A stretch of 52,154 nt of DNA from Candidatus Gallionella acididurans. Its GTDB lineage: Bacteria > Pseudomonadota > Gammaproteobacteria > Burkholderiales > Gallionellaceae. Numbering within the stretch: the first letter of the stretch is position 1; every line of letters begins with the position of its first letter. Made by a program: the position numbers and the translations under genes. Below are positions 8,855 through 17,892 of the stretch, piece by piece. Below the pieces are notes generated by a model that was not told the DNA's origin, did no database searches, and saw nothing but the letters and a program-made list of their open reading frames with translations. Location: NCBI GenBank assembly GCA_001577345.1, contig LSLI01000013.1, positions 1 through 52,154 of the forward strand. The letters are read 5' to 3'.

Positions 8855-9026
8855 GACGGTTTCCTTTTATGGCCAAAGAAGGTAATACATATCGAGAGTA
8901 TCTCTCTCACGGGCAATGCTCTGTGCACCAGGCCACACAACCAAACTTCGAGTCATTTAGGGTGCGGACACCGTTGATTCCTGGGAAACCGTGGTCCCCT
9001 ATTGTCGCTTCTATTGTCGCTTAAAT

Positions 9027-9058
9027 CGCCCAGCGGTTCGCCGAAGTTGAGCGGCTTA
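9027..9058 (-). pseudogene. Short relic resembling the 3' part of nrdJ
   Basis: On the minus strand, about 27 bases (gctcaacttcggcgaaccgc plus ggcga) match the nrdJ segment encoding [10 protein letters not shown] at 10057-10085 with one mismatch. They start right after the antitoxin stop codon and have no coding context here. Best read as a tiny duplicated remnant of nrdJ on the far side of the toxin-antitoxin module; chance or conversion cannot be excluded. Confidence 0.45.
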
Positions 9059-9346
9059 CACAGCATCAAGTTCAATCCGTAACTTTTTGCCAAGCACCGA
9101 TGCTGCGCTGGATAGGGTGGTAAGTGTAAGGCTGGTGTCGGTAGCATCGAGCAGACGATTGAGCGCAGCGCGGCTAGTGTGCATTTTCTTGGCCATTGAG
9201 GATTTGGTAAGTTTCTGTGATTTCATTTCCTGATCGATTTGCCAGGCGATAACACGCTTAACGGCGACCGCTGTCGCTTCGTCCAGCGTGGCCTCTTCCC
9301 GCAGAAAATCATCAAAGCTGCTTCCAATGTTTTTTGTTTTCATCAT
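9056..9346 (-). CDS. XRE-family antitoxin (HigA-like)
   Basis: 96 residues with a helix-turn-helix of the XRE type: QKLTKSSMAKKMHTSRAALNRLL is the DNA-binding unit, followed by LTTLSSAASVLGKKLRIEL. In HigBA-type type II systems the antitoxin follows the toxin, binds it and represses the operon. Its ATG overlaps the toxin stop by four bases (ATGA), so translation is coupled. The overlap, gene order and size all support an antitoxin rather than a free regulator. Confidence 0.88.
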   Translation of the reverse strand: MMKTKNIGSSFDDFLREEATLDEATAVAVKRVIAWQIDQEMKSQKLTKSSMAKKMHTSRAALNRLLDATDTSLTLTTLSSAASVLGKKLRIELDAV

Positions 9347-9678
9347 TTGTTCCTCATTCTGTCTTTTGCCAAATCAAGAGCGGGCTTGGGTGTTACTTGA
9401 GATTTCTTGATAAACCCGTGTAGTAAAACTATCTTGCCCATTGATACCGTAAACAGAACTCGCGCAATGCGCCCCTCCAGACGGATGCGCACTTCCCAGA
9501 GGTCTTTGTCCATCTTGCGCACCAATGGCATACCAAGTGGCCAGCCAAATTGCACCGTCTTGATGTCTTCACCTATTGTCTTGCGGTCGGTAGCCGATAA
9601 TTCACGCAACCAATCGCGCACAGGTTCAGTGCCTCCATCAGTTTTGAAGAATCTGACTTCGAGTGTGGGCCTGTCCAT
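9343..9678 (-). CDS. RelE/HigB-like toxin (phage Gp49-like family)
   Basis: 111 residues with hallmarks of the Gp49/HigB toxin family: EVRFFKTDGGTEPVRDWLREL at the start, then GMPLVRKMDKDLWEVRIRL and ARVLFTVSMGKIVLLHGFIKKSQ. Family members are ribosome-dependent mRNA interferases, and the arginine and lysine residues in these motifs fit that fold. It is the first gene of a toxin-antitoxin pair lying 91 bp past the nrdJ stop codon, on the same strand. The pair appears intact. Confidence 0.88.
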   Translation of the reverse strand: MDRPTLEVRFFKTDGGTEPVRDWLRELSATDRKTIGEDIKTVQFGWPLGMPLVRKMDKDLWEVRIRLEGRIARVLFTVSMGKIVLLHGFIKKSQVTPKPALDLAKDRMRNK

Positions 9679-9769
9679 TTTGTCACTGTATCAATAATGG
9701 TACATACAAGCAAGCTTCCACAAGTCGAAACGGACACAGAGCTTCAGTGCTGGCACTTACCCTGCAGCA

Positions 9770-12700
9770 TCACCCGCACGCCCCAATTGCGCCGCAACTC
9801 GTGCAGAACTCGCAGCCGTCCTTCTTGATCAGCGTGGCGTTGCCGCATTCCTTGCAGTGCTTGCCGGCCAGCGTCTTGGGACCGGCGGCCTTGCTTTTCT
9901 TTTTCGGCACATCCATCACGCCCATGTGCTGTATCGGAAAGCCGTTCTCGTCGAGGATGCCGAGCATCGCATAGCGGTGGATGATCAGCTTGGCGACGTA
10001 GGAGACCGTCGATGGGTAGCTTTCCATCTTGATGCCGCCGGGCACGCGCGCCATGAAGTCGCCGAGCGGTTCGCCGAAGTTGAGCAGCTTGCGCAGCTTC
10101 ATGCCTATCCAGGCCGGATCGATGACGCGCATGTCCAGGCTCAGCACCTTGCACAGTCCGTCCAGCGCGCGCGGATAGACGCCGGCCAGCCACATCGAGT
10201 AGGGGCGGCGTTGCCCGTCGGGCAGCACCAGTTCTTTCAGGCCCAGCACGAAGTCGTCGCCGCTGCCGACGTTGGAAATATCCACCGTCCAGCTCATCGT
10301 GCCGTCGGTGCCGGTCTTGGGTTCCTTCTTCGAAAACAGCGCGTCCATCATCGGCGTGGCTGCGTCGGCGCTGGCTTCCAGCGCGCCCAATTGTTCGATG
10401 CGGTATTTCAGCAAATGCGCGAAAGCTGAAACCAGGCTGGGCATGCGTTTCACTTCGCCGTCGGGCGGCATGGGCATGTCGAAGGCGTCGTCGCCGGCGG
10501 TCTTCATCAGCATCTCCAGCTTCATGCGCACCCACACCGGATCGCTGGTGCGCATGTCCATCGACAGCGACTTCGCCAGCGCACCGAGTCCGCGCGGCTG
10601 CTCTGAGCCGTTCACCCAGACCTCGAACGGATGATTGTGGCCAGGAATTGAAGATTCGCGCAGCGATTCGTTTGTCCTTTCTCCCGCTTGCGGGGGAAAG
10701 TTAGATAGGGGGAGGCTTGTGGTGTGCGAAACGAAGGTGACGAAACTGCCGAGCGGATGCTTCACCACCTGCGAGACCCAGCCCTCGCTGCCGTTCGGCA
10801 ATTCCGGGCGGCCCGGCCAGCGCAATGAGGCAAGCGCGGGTTTGGGTGTCGCTTCCAGCACGATGCGCCTGTCCTGGTCGAAGATGAAATCCTGCGGTTG
10901 TTCGGAAATATCGGAAGCATCGCGTAGCGATTCGTTTGCCCTTTCTCCCGCTTGCGAAGGGGGAGAGCGGAGCGAGGGGGATTTGGATAGGGGGGTGCTG
11001 ATCTCGGGCGTGACCGACAGCACCGAGCCGAGCACATTGTTTGGCCTGTAAGTCGCGAGGCCCTTCAGCCCGGCCTTCCACGCTGCGGTGTAGAGTCCCT
11101 TGAAATCCTCGTAGGGATAGTCGGCCGGCACGTTGACGGTCTTGCTGATCGAGGTGTCGATGAACGGCGCGACGGCAGCCACCATCTTCATGTGGTCGAG
11201 CGCGGAAATCTCCAGCGCGGTGACGAACTCGGGTGGCAGCTTGTTCATGTCGCCACCCATGTGCTTGTATGAACGCCAGGCGTGGTCTTCCACCGCGTAA
11301 TCCTTGGTGCCGCCCTCGGCCATGCGTTTCTTGCGCGTGTAGAACCACGAGAAGGCCGGCTCGATGCCGTTCGAGGCGTTGTCGGCGAAAGCCAGCGAGA
11401 TGGTGCCGGTCGGCGCGATAGACAGCAGGTGGCTGTTGCGCAGGCCGTGCTCGCGTATCTTGTCCTTGATAGTGTCGGGCAGGCGCGAGGCGAAGCGCGG
11501 CGCGGCCAGGTATTGCTCTGCATCCAGCAGCGGGAAGGCGCCGCGTTCGACGGCCAAGTCCACCGAGGCGAGGTAGGACTCGTCGCGCATGATGCGCGTG
11601 ATGTCCCTGGCAAACGTGCGCGCCTCGTCGGTGTCGTAGCGCAGGCCCAGCATCACCAGCGTGTCGCCCAGCCCGGTGTACCCGAGTCCCACGCGGCGCT
11701 TGTTCTGCGCTTCGTGTTGCTGTTCCGGCAGCGGCCAGGCGGTGACATCCAGCACGTTGTCCAGCATGCGCACCGCGGTGCGCACTAATTTCTTGAAAGC
11801 CTCGTGGTCAAAACGGGCCGCTTGCGGCGAGTTTCGGGGAACGTTCAAACCGGCATGCGCTGAGAACGGGTTCTTCACCATGCGCGTCAGGTCGATCGAA
11901 CCCAGACAGCAGCAGCCGTAGGGGGGGAGCGGCTGTTCCGCGCAGTTGTGTACATACAGGCCGTTGGCATCGAAGGCATGCACATCGGCAACGGTCACGT
12001 CATACACGTCTTCCACGCCATCATCTTCCAGTGACAGCACGGTCGCGACGAAACGCTCCGCGTCAAAGTTAAACTCGCGTAGCGAGACCGCGTCCCTCTC
12101 GCCCGCTTGCGGGAGAGAGTTAGGAGAGAGGGAACGGGCATCGCGGGTTTTATTATCATGAGCGGCATATTCGCCATGCCCGTTCGGCTTGCGCTGATAG
12201 TCACCCAGCAGGCCATTCAGCCTGTCCATCTTGTCGCTATCCGCGAAACCGATCAGCTCGGCATAGCGCGCTATGTTCTCGCCGCTGATGATGAGTTCAT
12301 GCAGTGCCTGGCATGGATATTCGTCAACGAGAGACCCGCGTAGCGGGACCACGTCCCTCTCGCCCGCCTGCGGGAGAGAGTTAGGAGAGAGGGCCCCGCC
12401 CTTGCCGTCCGGCAATGTCTTCATGCCTTCGGGGCGGCGATTCCGGTAGATCGTGGCGATGATGCCGAGACGTTGCAGCATGCGCTGCACGGCCTCCAGG
12501 TTGCCGAGGTCAATCTGCGTCAAGCGAACGCTGATACCCTTTTCCTGCGAGCCCTGCACCGAGCCATCGGCATCGAACATGCCGCGCAATACGCCGCGAT
12601 AAAAATCGGACGAGCCGGTTTCCATCGCCGCGGTGAAGCGCTTGTTGCCGGGAGTCAGGCCCAGCTCCAGTGCCAGCGTGCGCAACGCGCCTGTCGCCAG

Positions 12701-14281
12701 GCGATATTCGCCGCGGCCATCGATAGGTTTTTGCCAGCCGTTGAAATCGGCGCGGTGCGGCAGCGAGCGCGCCGCCTGTTCGGCGGCATGCATGACGCCG
12801 GCGACCCCGGCGGATGGAAGCAAGTCGCCGCCGTTGGCGATCTTCAGCGCAGCGGTATCCCAAACGCTGAGCACAGCCTTGTCGTTCTTGAGCGTGCCAT
12901 CGCCGATCAGCAGGCCGATCAGATAACCTTCGTCTTCATTGTGCGCGCCGCTCCACTTGCTCATGGCACGATGATCGTGCAACACGATCTGGTCGCCGCC
13001 GCGCAGTTCGCCGGCCTTGACCCATTCCGTTTCGCGCACATCGCGCGTCATGCGCGAAACGCGCAGCACCCGATGATCGGCGGTCAGGCGCAAAGAATGT
13101 CCTTCGGCGGTTTTCAGGCGCAATACCTGTTTGACGCCGGTGAAGAAGAAACCCGAAGATTCGGTGGGATAGGATTTGCCGTCGACCACCGCAGAAAATG
13201 TCTCGCCGATCAGATCGCGCACCTGGCGCGCGCCTAGTTCGGTCATCACCCATGTGTCTGCGGTGACGCAGGGGTTGGTCGCCTCGATGTTCTCGCAATA
13301 GGACAGGTTGTTGTCGCGGTTCATCAGGTCGATGAACAGCACGCCCGGTTCGGCGTGGTCGTAGGTGCTCTCCATGATCTGCTTCCACAGGTCGGCGGCC
13401 TGCACCTTGCGATATATCCACTTGCCGTCGGCACGGCGTGTCGCACCCAGATCCTTGAGCGTGGCACCTGGCTCTGCGCTGTGCACCAGTTCGAAAGGCA
13501 GGTTGTTCTCGACGGCATGCATCAATTCATCGGTCACGCCCACCGAGATGTTGAAATTCTTCAGGTCGCCCTGGTCCTTGGCATGGATGAAGCGCTCGAT
13601 GTCGGGATGGTCGCAGCGCAGTACGCCCATCTGCGCGCCGCGCCGCGCACCGGCCGATTCCACGGTCTCGCAGGAGCGGTCGAACACGCGCATGTAGGAG
13701 ATCGGCCCGCTGGCTCGGGAATTGGTGCCCTTGACCTGGGCGCCCTCGGGACGGATGGACGAAAAATCATAGCCCACGCCGCCGCCGCGCCGCATGGTTT
13801 CCGCGGCCTGTTGCAGCGCATCATAGATGCCGGGCTTGCCATCGTGGATTCCGGAAATCGCATCGCCGACCGGCTGCACGAAACAGTTGATCAGGGTCGC
13901 CTGGTTTTTCAAACCGGCTGCCGAGTTGATACGACCGGCAGGCACGAAACCGTGCTCCTGCGCCTGAAAAAATTCTTCTTCCCAACGGGCGCGCTGATCC
14001 GGTGTTTCTGCCTGTGCAAGACCGCGCGCGACACGGCGGCGCACATCCTGAACGGATGTCTCGCCGGGCTCGGCGTATTTTTCCAGCAATACTTCGGTGC
14101 TGATTTCCTGTGTCATTGCCGTGCTTGCTTCGACAGCCGGATTTCCCGCTGTTTTTCCGGCGAGATCGCCAAGTATCTGCTGTGCGGATACGGGCTTTTC
14201 GGAATTGCTGGCGGTGGGTGACGAGCTGGCGGGTGACGAGCCAGTGGATGATGGGTGAGCAACGCTTTCGGTCTCAAGCAC
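9770..14281 (-). CDS. nrdJ: Cobalamin-dependent (class II) ribonucleotide reductase NrdJ with intein
   Basis: 1503 residues as translated, about 1061 after intein removal. It makes deoxyribonucleotides using adenosylcobalamin as radical source. Visible marks: Cys133 in INCFVQP, the [15 protein letters not shown] loop, the N-x-C-x-E motif (N336, C780, E782 once the intein is removed), Cys791 eleven residues beyond C780 (the usual redox partner spacing), and [24 protein letters not shown]780 corresponds to the thiyl-radical cysteine of Thermotoga NrdJ. The C-terminus has two TSCPD-like units and a four-cysteine CKECG...CTSCG tail. The start is GTG with GGGAG seven bases upstream. Besides the intein (residues 338-779), four repeat-derived peptides interrupt the protein, at about 627-650, 714-736, 1094-1123 and 1188-1211. 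NrdR boxes lie upstream. Confidence 0.95.
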   Translation of the reverse strand: MLETESVAHPSSTGSSPASSSPTASNSEKPVSAQQILGDLAGKTAGNPAVEASTAMTQEISTEVLLEKYAEPGETSVQDVRRRVARGLAQAETPDQRARWEEEFFQAQEHGFVPAGRINSAAGLKNQATLINCFVQPVGDAISGIHDGKPGIYDALQQAAETMRRGGGVGYDFSSIRPEGAQVKGTNSRASGPISYMRVFDRSCETVESAGARRGAQMGVLRCDHPDIERFIHAKDQGDLKNFNISVGVTDELMHAVENNLPFELVHSAEPGATLKDLGATRRADGKWIYRKVQAADLWKQIMESTYDHAEPGVLFIDLMNRDNNLSYCENIEATNPCVTADTWVMTELGARQVRDLIGETFSAVVDGKSYPTESSGFFFTGVKQVLRLKTAEGHSLRLTADHRVLRVSRMTRDVRETEWVKAGELRGGDQIVLHDHRAMSKWSGAHNEDEGYLIGLLIGDGTLKNDKAVLSVWDTAALKIANGGDLLPSAGVAGVMHAAEQAARSLPHRADFNGWQKPIDGRGEYRLATGALRTLALELGLTPGNKRFTAAMETGSSDFYRGVLRGMFDADGSVQGSQEKGISVRLTQIDLGNLEAVQRMLQRLGIIATIYRNRRPEGMKTLPDGKGGALSPNSLPQAGERDVVPLRGSLVDEYPCQALHELIISGENIARYAELIGFADSDKMDRLNGLLGDYQRKPNGHGEYAAHDNKTRDARSLSPNSLPQAGERDAVSLREFNFDAERFVATVLSLEDDGVEDVYDVTVADVHAFDANGLYVHNCAEQPLPPYGCCCLGSIDLTRMVKNPFSAHAGLNVPRNSPQAARFDHEAFKKLVRTAVRMLDNVLDVTAWPLPEQQHEAQNKRRVGLGYTGLGDTLVMLGLRYDTDEARTFARDITRIMRDESYLASVDLAVERGAFPLLDAEQYLAAPRFASRLPDTIKDKIREHGLRNSHLLSIAPTGTISLAFADNASNGIEPAFSWFYTRKKRMAEGGTKDYAVEDHAWRSYKHMGGDMNKLPPEFVTALEISALDHMKMVAAVAPFIDTSISKTVNVPADYPYEDFKGLYTAAWKAGLKGLATYRPNNVLGSVLSVTPEISTPLSKSPSLRSPPSQAGERANESLRDASDISEQPQDFIFDQDRRIVLEATPKPALASLRWPGRPELPNGSEGWVSQVVKHPLGSFVTFVSHTTSLPLSNFPPQAGERTNESLRESSIPGHNHPFEVWVNGSEQPRGLGALAKSLSMDMRTSDPVWVRMKLEMLMKTAGDDAFDMPMPPDGEVKRMPSLVSAFAHLLKYRIEQLGALEASADAATPMMDALFSKKEPKTGTDGTMSWTVDISNVGSGDDFVLGLKELVLPDGQRRPYSMWLAGVYPRALDGLCKVLSLDMRVIDPAWIGMKLRKLLNFGEPLGDFMARVPGGIKMESYPSTVSYVAKLIIHRYAMLGILDENGFPIQHMGVMDVPKKKSKAAGPKTLAGKHCKECGNATLIKKDGCEFCTSCGAIGACG
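10657..10714 (-). repeat. Palindromic repeat inside nrdJ, copy D (in frame)
   Basis: Plus strand reads 'cgcgcagcgattcgtttg', then a 'cctttctcccgcttgcggg' core and a 'tagatagggggagg' end; it can fold as a hairpin. On the coding strand it adds about 24 residues containing [17 protein letters not shown] to the C-terminal extein between two TSCPD-like units. Same orientation and reading phase as copies A to C. Confidence 0.85.
10921..10993 (-). repeat. Palindromic repeat inside nrdJ, copy C (in frame)
   Basis: Plus strand begins 'cgcgtagcgattcgtttgcc' and contains the core 'ctttctcccgcttgcgaagg'. It is the longest of the four copies and encodes [20 protein letters not shown]. It lies in the C-terminal extein after the catalytic barrel. 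Its [12 protein letters not shown] tail closely parallels copy D ([12 protein letters not shown]), indicating a common origin. Confidence 0.85.
12076..12132 (-). repeat. Palindromic repeat inside the intein, copy B (in frame)
   Basis: Plus strand reads 'cgcgtagcgagaccgcgtcc', 'ctctcgcccgcttgcgggag' and 'agagttaggagagaggg'. The coding strand gives [20 protein letters not shown]. It is nearly identical to copy A, about 260 bp away in the same intein, with the same phase and orientation. Confidence 0.88.
12337..12393 (-). repeat. Palindromic repeat inside the intein, copy A (in frame)
   Basis: Plus strand reads 'cgcgtagcgggaccacgtcc', 'ctctcgcccgcctgcgggag' and 'agagttaggagagaggg'. The coding strand gives [20 protein letters not shown]. 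The inverted arms (ccctctcgcccgc / gcgggagag) predict a stable hairpin in the mRNA. It falls after the second endonuclease motif, in a region likely to be a surface loop. Confidence 0.88.
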
Positions 14282-14331
14282 GATATTACTCCCTTCAAAG
14301 CGCGGGATACTTTGTCCCGAAAATCAAAAAA

Positions 14332-14396
14332 CCACTATAGCTAGTGGCTGTCTGATGAATTCAGACTAATTGTAGGCGGCAGGGGGGTTTTTGCAA
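14332..14396 (-). promoter_or_regulatory. nrdJ promoter with two NrdR boxes
   Basis: Two NrdR-box-like sites share the CTA-N4-TAG core: ccactatagctagtgg (core 14335-14344) and the site with core ctaattgtag (14366-14375). The cores start exactly 31 bp apart, the helical spacing typical of paired NrdR boxes (consensus acaCwAtATaTwGtgt). On the minus strand a promoter fits: -35 TTGCAA (14391-14396), a 16-bp spacer, and -10 TACAAT (14369-14374), the -10 lying inside the upstream box. Binding of NrdR, the ATP/dATP-sensing ribonucleotide reductase repressor, would therefore block RNA polymerase. No cobalamin riboswitch was recognised between here and the start codon. Confidence 0.75.
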
Positions 14397-14584
14397 GTGA
14401 AAATTCCGGCCGATAATTTTTGACTTTGTCTTCCAGTAACTTAGGCGCATAAATAAAAAGCGGGGCACGCAATTTGCCCGGTGAGCGGAAAATCGGGCGG
14501 GCCAGCGGGTTCAGCGCCTGGCCGGCTTGCCCGTGCCCGGGGTCAGAGCGGCAAGCATGATTCCCGGCAACTGTAGCGCGATCA

Positions 14585-15424
14585 TTACCGGTCGGATAAC
14601 AGATTCACCAGCCCGTCCAGTCCGACGAAGTTCAGCGCGTAATCGGCCTGGTCGCGCACCACCGGTTTGGCGTGATAGGCGATGCTGGTGCCGGCCTGCG
14701 CCATCATCTTCAGGTCGTTCGCGCCGTCCCCGATCGCGATGACCTGTTCAGGCTTCAGTCCCAGTTCATCGCGGATATTTACCAGGCTGTCGGCCTTGCC
14801 CTGCGCGTCGATGATCTTTCCGCTGACCTTGCCGGTCAGCTTGCCGTTGGCGGTCTCAAGCGTGTTGGCGCGGGTGTAGTCCAGACCCAGCCTGGCTTTG
14901 AGGCGTTCGGTGAAGAACACGAACCCGCCCGATACCAGCAGTGTCCTGATGCCGTGCGATTTCAATGCGGCAAGCATGGTCTCGGCGCCGGGCGACAGCC
15001 CCAGGCGTTCGTCGTACACGCGCTGCAGGGCGTGCTCGTCCAGACCCTCGAGCAGCGCGACGCGGCGGCGCAAACTTTCTGCGAAATCGAGCTCGCCGCG
15101 CATCGCCGCTTCGGTGATCGCCGCGACTTGGGGCTTCAGTCCCTGCATGTCGGCAATCTCGTCTATGCATTCGATCGTGATCAAAGTGGAATCCATGTCC
15201 ATCACCACCAGCCCGATCTCCCGCAAAGAGCGGCCACGCTGGACAAAGCCGTAATCAATCCGGTTCTCCAGGCAGTAAGGCGCGATCCCGGGATGTTGCC
15301 CGGCGGCTGTCAGGCGAAAGGCATGCGCGGAGATCTGCTCGCGCTGGTTGCTCCGGGACAGCTGCGCGATATGGTCGAGGTGGGTGGCGGCTATAGGCTG
15401 TGCGGCTTGAAGGATCAGGTTCAT
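14585..15424 (-). CDS. serB: Phosphoserine phosphatase
   Basis: 279 residues. It is a haloacid-dehalogenase phosphatase that hydrolyses phosphoserine in the last step of serine synthesis. The N-terminal ~75 residues form the less conserved regulatory part seen in SerB. Then come HAD motif I VVMDMDSTLI (nucleophile Asp), IECIDEIAD of the cap, motif II LLVSGGFVFF, a conserved lysine region, and motif III IGDGANDLKMM. The ATG at 15424 is chosen because the open frame further upstream encodes low-complexity arginine/serine-rich sequence overlapping the next gene. No strong ribosome binding site is visible. It lies upstream of nrdJ on the same strand, with the NrdR-controlled promoter between. Confidence 0.95.
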   Translation of the reverse strand: MNLILQAAQPIAATHLDHIAQLSRSNQREQISAHAFRLTAAGQHPGIAPYCLENRIDYGFVQRGRSLREIGLVVMDMDSTLITIECIDEIADMQGLKPQVAAITEAAMRGELDFAESLRRRVALLEGLDEHALQRVYDERLGLSPGAETMLAALKSHGIRTLLVSGGFVFFTERLKARLGLDYTRANTLETANGKLTGKVSGKIIDAQGKADSLVNIRDELGLKPEQVIAIGDGANDLKMMAQAGTSIAYHAKPVVRDQADYALNFVGLDGLVNLLSDR

Positions 15425-15599
15425 TTGGTGGCGGGTTGAATAATTGTCTATCACTATGGGTTGCCGGTGTTGATTCAGTACCGGGCCGCCGCATTTTAAT
15501 TCAATTCCCGATCCCGGCTGTGCAGTCTCGCTGCGGCCGGATGTGCGCCAGTTTTCCGGCGGCGGGACAGATTGCCGGGAAGTGGCGCCGGTTCGGCGG

Positions 15600-17651
15600 C
15601 TATTGGGTGGGGATAAGCTGGAACGGCGATTCTGAGAGGTTCTTGCCGCGCTGTGCCAATACCAGCGATAAGAATTCGTCGGGCGGCACAGGCCGGCCGA
15701 ACAGGAAGCCCTGCGCATAGTGGCAACCCTGCTCGTGCAGGAAGGCGGCCTGCGCGCTGTTTTCCACGCCCTTTGCAACCACGGCAAGGTTGACGCTGTT
15801 GGCAAGCGCGATGATCGTCGTCACGATCGCGGCATTGTCGGCATTGTCGGGCAGGTCCTGGACAAAGGTGCGATCGATCTTGAGCAAATCGATAGGGAAG
15901 TTCCTCAAATATCCCAGGCTCGAATAGCCGGTGCCGAAATCGTCGAGAGAGAACTTGATGCCTACGCGCTTGAGCCCTGAAAAATTGGCGAGTACGGATT
16001 CGTTATTGCCCGCCAGCATGGCCTCGGTGATCTCGATGTACAAGCGCTTCGGATCGATTTCGGCCTGTTCGACCACGCTGGCGATCATCGTGGCGAGGCC
16101 TGATGTTTCGAAATGGCGCGACGACAGGTTGACGGACATCGTGAGATCGTCCAGCTCCGGCTCGCGTTCCCGCCACATTTGCAACTGCGTGCAAGCCTCG
16201 CTGAACACCCACTCGCTGAGAGGCACGATCAGGCCGCATTGCTCCGTCAGCGGGATGAACTCGCTCGGCGAAATCCAGTCACCGTGTTCGTTGGGCCAGC
16301 GCAACAGCGCCTCCGCACCGATGATGGCACCTGAATTCAGGTCGATGACAGGCTGGTAATAAAGCACGAACTCGTTGTTCTTCAGCGCCCGCCACAATTC
16401 GTCTTCCAGTTGCACCTGCTGCTGGACCTGCTCGTCCATGTGTTCGACGAACATCTGGTGCCTGTTGCGCCCGAGGCGTTTGGCGCTGTGCATTGCCATG
16501 TCGGCCTTGCGCACCAGCGTTTCCGCATCGCTGCCGTGTTCGGGATAGAGGGCGATGCCGATGCTGGCGGTCAGGTGCAGCTCGCGCCCATCGGATTCGA
16601 TCGGCACCGATATGATGCTGAGCATCTTTTTGGCGATCTGGAACAGGTTCATGTTGGAGTGTATGTCGGGCAGGCTTGCGACGAATTCATCGCCGCCGAC
16701 GCGCGCGATCGTGTCGCCCTCGCGCAGGCATTGGGACAGGCGCTGCGCGACGATCTTCAGAACCTTGTCGCCGACTTGATGGCCCAGGGAGTTGTTGATG
16801 TTCTGGAAATTATCGAGAGCGATGGTGGCCACGGCAAGCAGATTGTTGTGGCGTTCTGCCGAAGGCAGCGATTGCTTTATCCGGTCCAGCAGCAACAGGC
16901 GGTTGGGCAGATTGGTCAGCGCATCGTGGGTGGTCAAGTAACGGAGACTTTGTTCGACGTGCCGTTGTTGCTCGTACTGCTTCCTGATGATCCTGTCTGC
17001 ATGGCGGGCGATGAAAAACAGGACGCCGTAGAGTACTGCCAGCACAGCGACCACGCTCAGGATCAGCAGGTGTTCTTCCAGGGTTTCATTTTTCTGCAGC
17101 TCGGTGACATCGGTATATATCTTCATTACGGCTTCGATAGGATCATCTTCGCTGCCGCGTATCGGGATGTAGCTGGCCAGCACATCGCGGCCTGTCAGTT
17201 TTCCGCCAAACGTGCCGGATTTGTCGTCTGTTACGATTTGACTGGAAGGCAGGCCCAGTCGCGCCGAGAAAAAGCCGGGGTCGTTGCTGCTGCTGTTGGA
17301 GCCAATTTGGGCTGGATCGGTTGAAAAAAGCGTGCGCCCGTTGAGCAGGAAAATATTCACCCCGACAGTGGGGCTGCCGCGCATTATTTCCCAGACACTG
17401 CGGTTCAGCCTGGCGATCTCCGGGTGACTGCGCAGTGTGCCTGCATCGAGCGCTTTTCCCGTTTTGGCGATGTTCTGATACTGGGGCCAGATGCTTTGGG
17501 AAAATGCCTTCGTCAGCAGAATATTGCGGTGTTCGCCAAATCTGAGCAGTTGCTGCTTTTCAAACAGCTGATTGAACAGGTTGAGGGCAATTGCAGCCAG
17601 CACCATTGAAATCAGGCTCGCGATGGAAAAATAGCGCAATAGTCGAAACAT
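15600..17651 (-). CDS. Membrane GGDEF-EAL protein (c-di-GMP turnover)
   Basis: 683 residues from the ATG at 17651 (11 more from 17684). A membrane helix near residues 8-28 and another near 195-217 enclose a periplasmic sensor of about 165 residues of unrecognised fold. The GGDEF domain has an intact GGDEF (about 319-323) and an inhibitory RxxD (REGD) five residues before it, though the usual 'DxFKxIND' is DNFQNIN. The EAL domain has GAEALLRW (EAL about 447-449), DDFGTGYSSLGYL and a KIDRTFV motif, so both activities may be intact. It is one of two adjacent GGDEF-EAL genes on the minus strand, separated by about 240 bp. Input signal unknown. Confidence 0.92.
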   Translation of the reverse strand: MFRLLRYFSIASLISMVLAAIALNLFNQLFEKQQLLRFGEHRNILLTKAFSQSIWPQYQNIAKTGKALDAGTLRSHPEIARLNRSVWEIMRGSPTVGVNIFLLNGRTLFSTDPAQIGSNSSSNDPGFFSARLGLPSSQIVTDDKSGTFGGKLTGRDVLASYIPIRGSEDDPIEAVMKIYTDVTELQKNETLEEHLLILSVVAVLAVLYGVLFFIARHADRIIRKQYEQQRHVEQSLRYLTTHDALTNLPNRLLLLDRIKQSLPSAERHNNLLAVATIALDNFQNINNSLGHQVGDKVLKIVAQRLSQCLREGDTIARVGGDEFVASLPDIHSNMNLFQIAKKMLSIISVPIESDGRELHLTASIGIALYPEHGSDAETLVRKADMAMHSAKRLGRNRHQMFVEHMDEQVQQQVQLEDELWRALKNNEFVLYYQPVIDLNSGAIIGAEALLRWPNEHGDWISPSEFIPLTEQCGLIVPLSEWVFSEACTQLQMWREREPELDDLTMSVNLSSRHFETSGLATMIASVVEQAEIDPKRLYIEITEAMLAGNNESVLANFSGLKRVGIKFSLDDFGTGYSSLGYLRNFPIDLLKIDRTFVQDLPDNADNAAIVTTIIALANSVNLAVVAKGVENSAQAAFLHEQGCHYAQGFLFGRPVPPDEFLSLVLAQRGKNLSESPFQLIPTQ

Positions 17652-17892
17652 CGGAATTACCTGTTGTGCGGTGCCTGCAGCCATCTTGTTGTTTCCGAAG
17701 AATGGATATCCCGACGAAAATTCTTCATCAGATCAGGCCCGCATTCCCGCCGCGCGGACTGTCTGACGCAAACTCGCGCCCCCCTGAGCTGGCGCTGTGC
17801 CGGGGAATCATATTGGAATGTTCCGGAACCTGTCAATGAAAATGGGGCACCGCTTACCATTGCATACGCCATGCTTGCTGCCATGTGGTAAC

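Larger units (their letters stand above)
11945..13270 (-). mobile_element. Intein with LAGLIDADG homing endonuclease in NrdJ
   Basis: 442 residues (338-779 of the precursor). It begins with Cys338 ([17 protein letters not shown], splicing block A), has a block B histidine in [12 protein letters not shown], and ends with [21 protein letters not shown] before Cys780, so it has the C-terminal HN|C splice junction. Two LAGLIDADG-type motifs are present, [11 protein letters not shown] at about 452-462 and [11 protein letters not shown] at about 563-573. Both keep their terminal aspartate, so the endonuclease may be active. The +1 residue needed for splicing is the catalytic thiyl-radical cysteine of the reductase. 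Two repeat-derived peptides (copies A and B) sit between the endonuclease and the C-terminal splicing block. Confidence 0.95.

Noticed and set aside
1-8900. CRISPR-like array from the repeated blocks
   Set aside because: Copies are far apart, of unequal length and imperfectly palindromic, with no regular spacers and no cas genes.
14282-14584. Possible cobalamin riboswitch before nrdJ
   Set aside because: I looked for a B12-box-like core and found none; the palindromes here are better explained as NrdR boxes.
15425-15805. N-terminal extension of SerB
   Set aside because: The upstream in-frame sequence is Arg/Ser/Pro-rich and overlaps the GGDEF-EAL gene in another frame; SerB similarity starts at the ATG at 15424.
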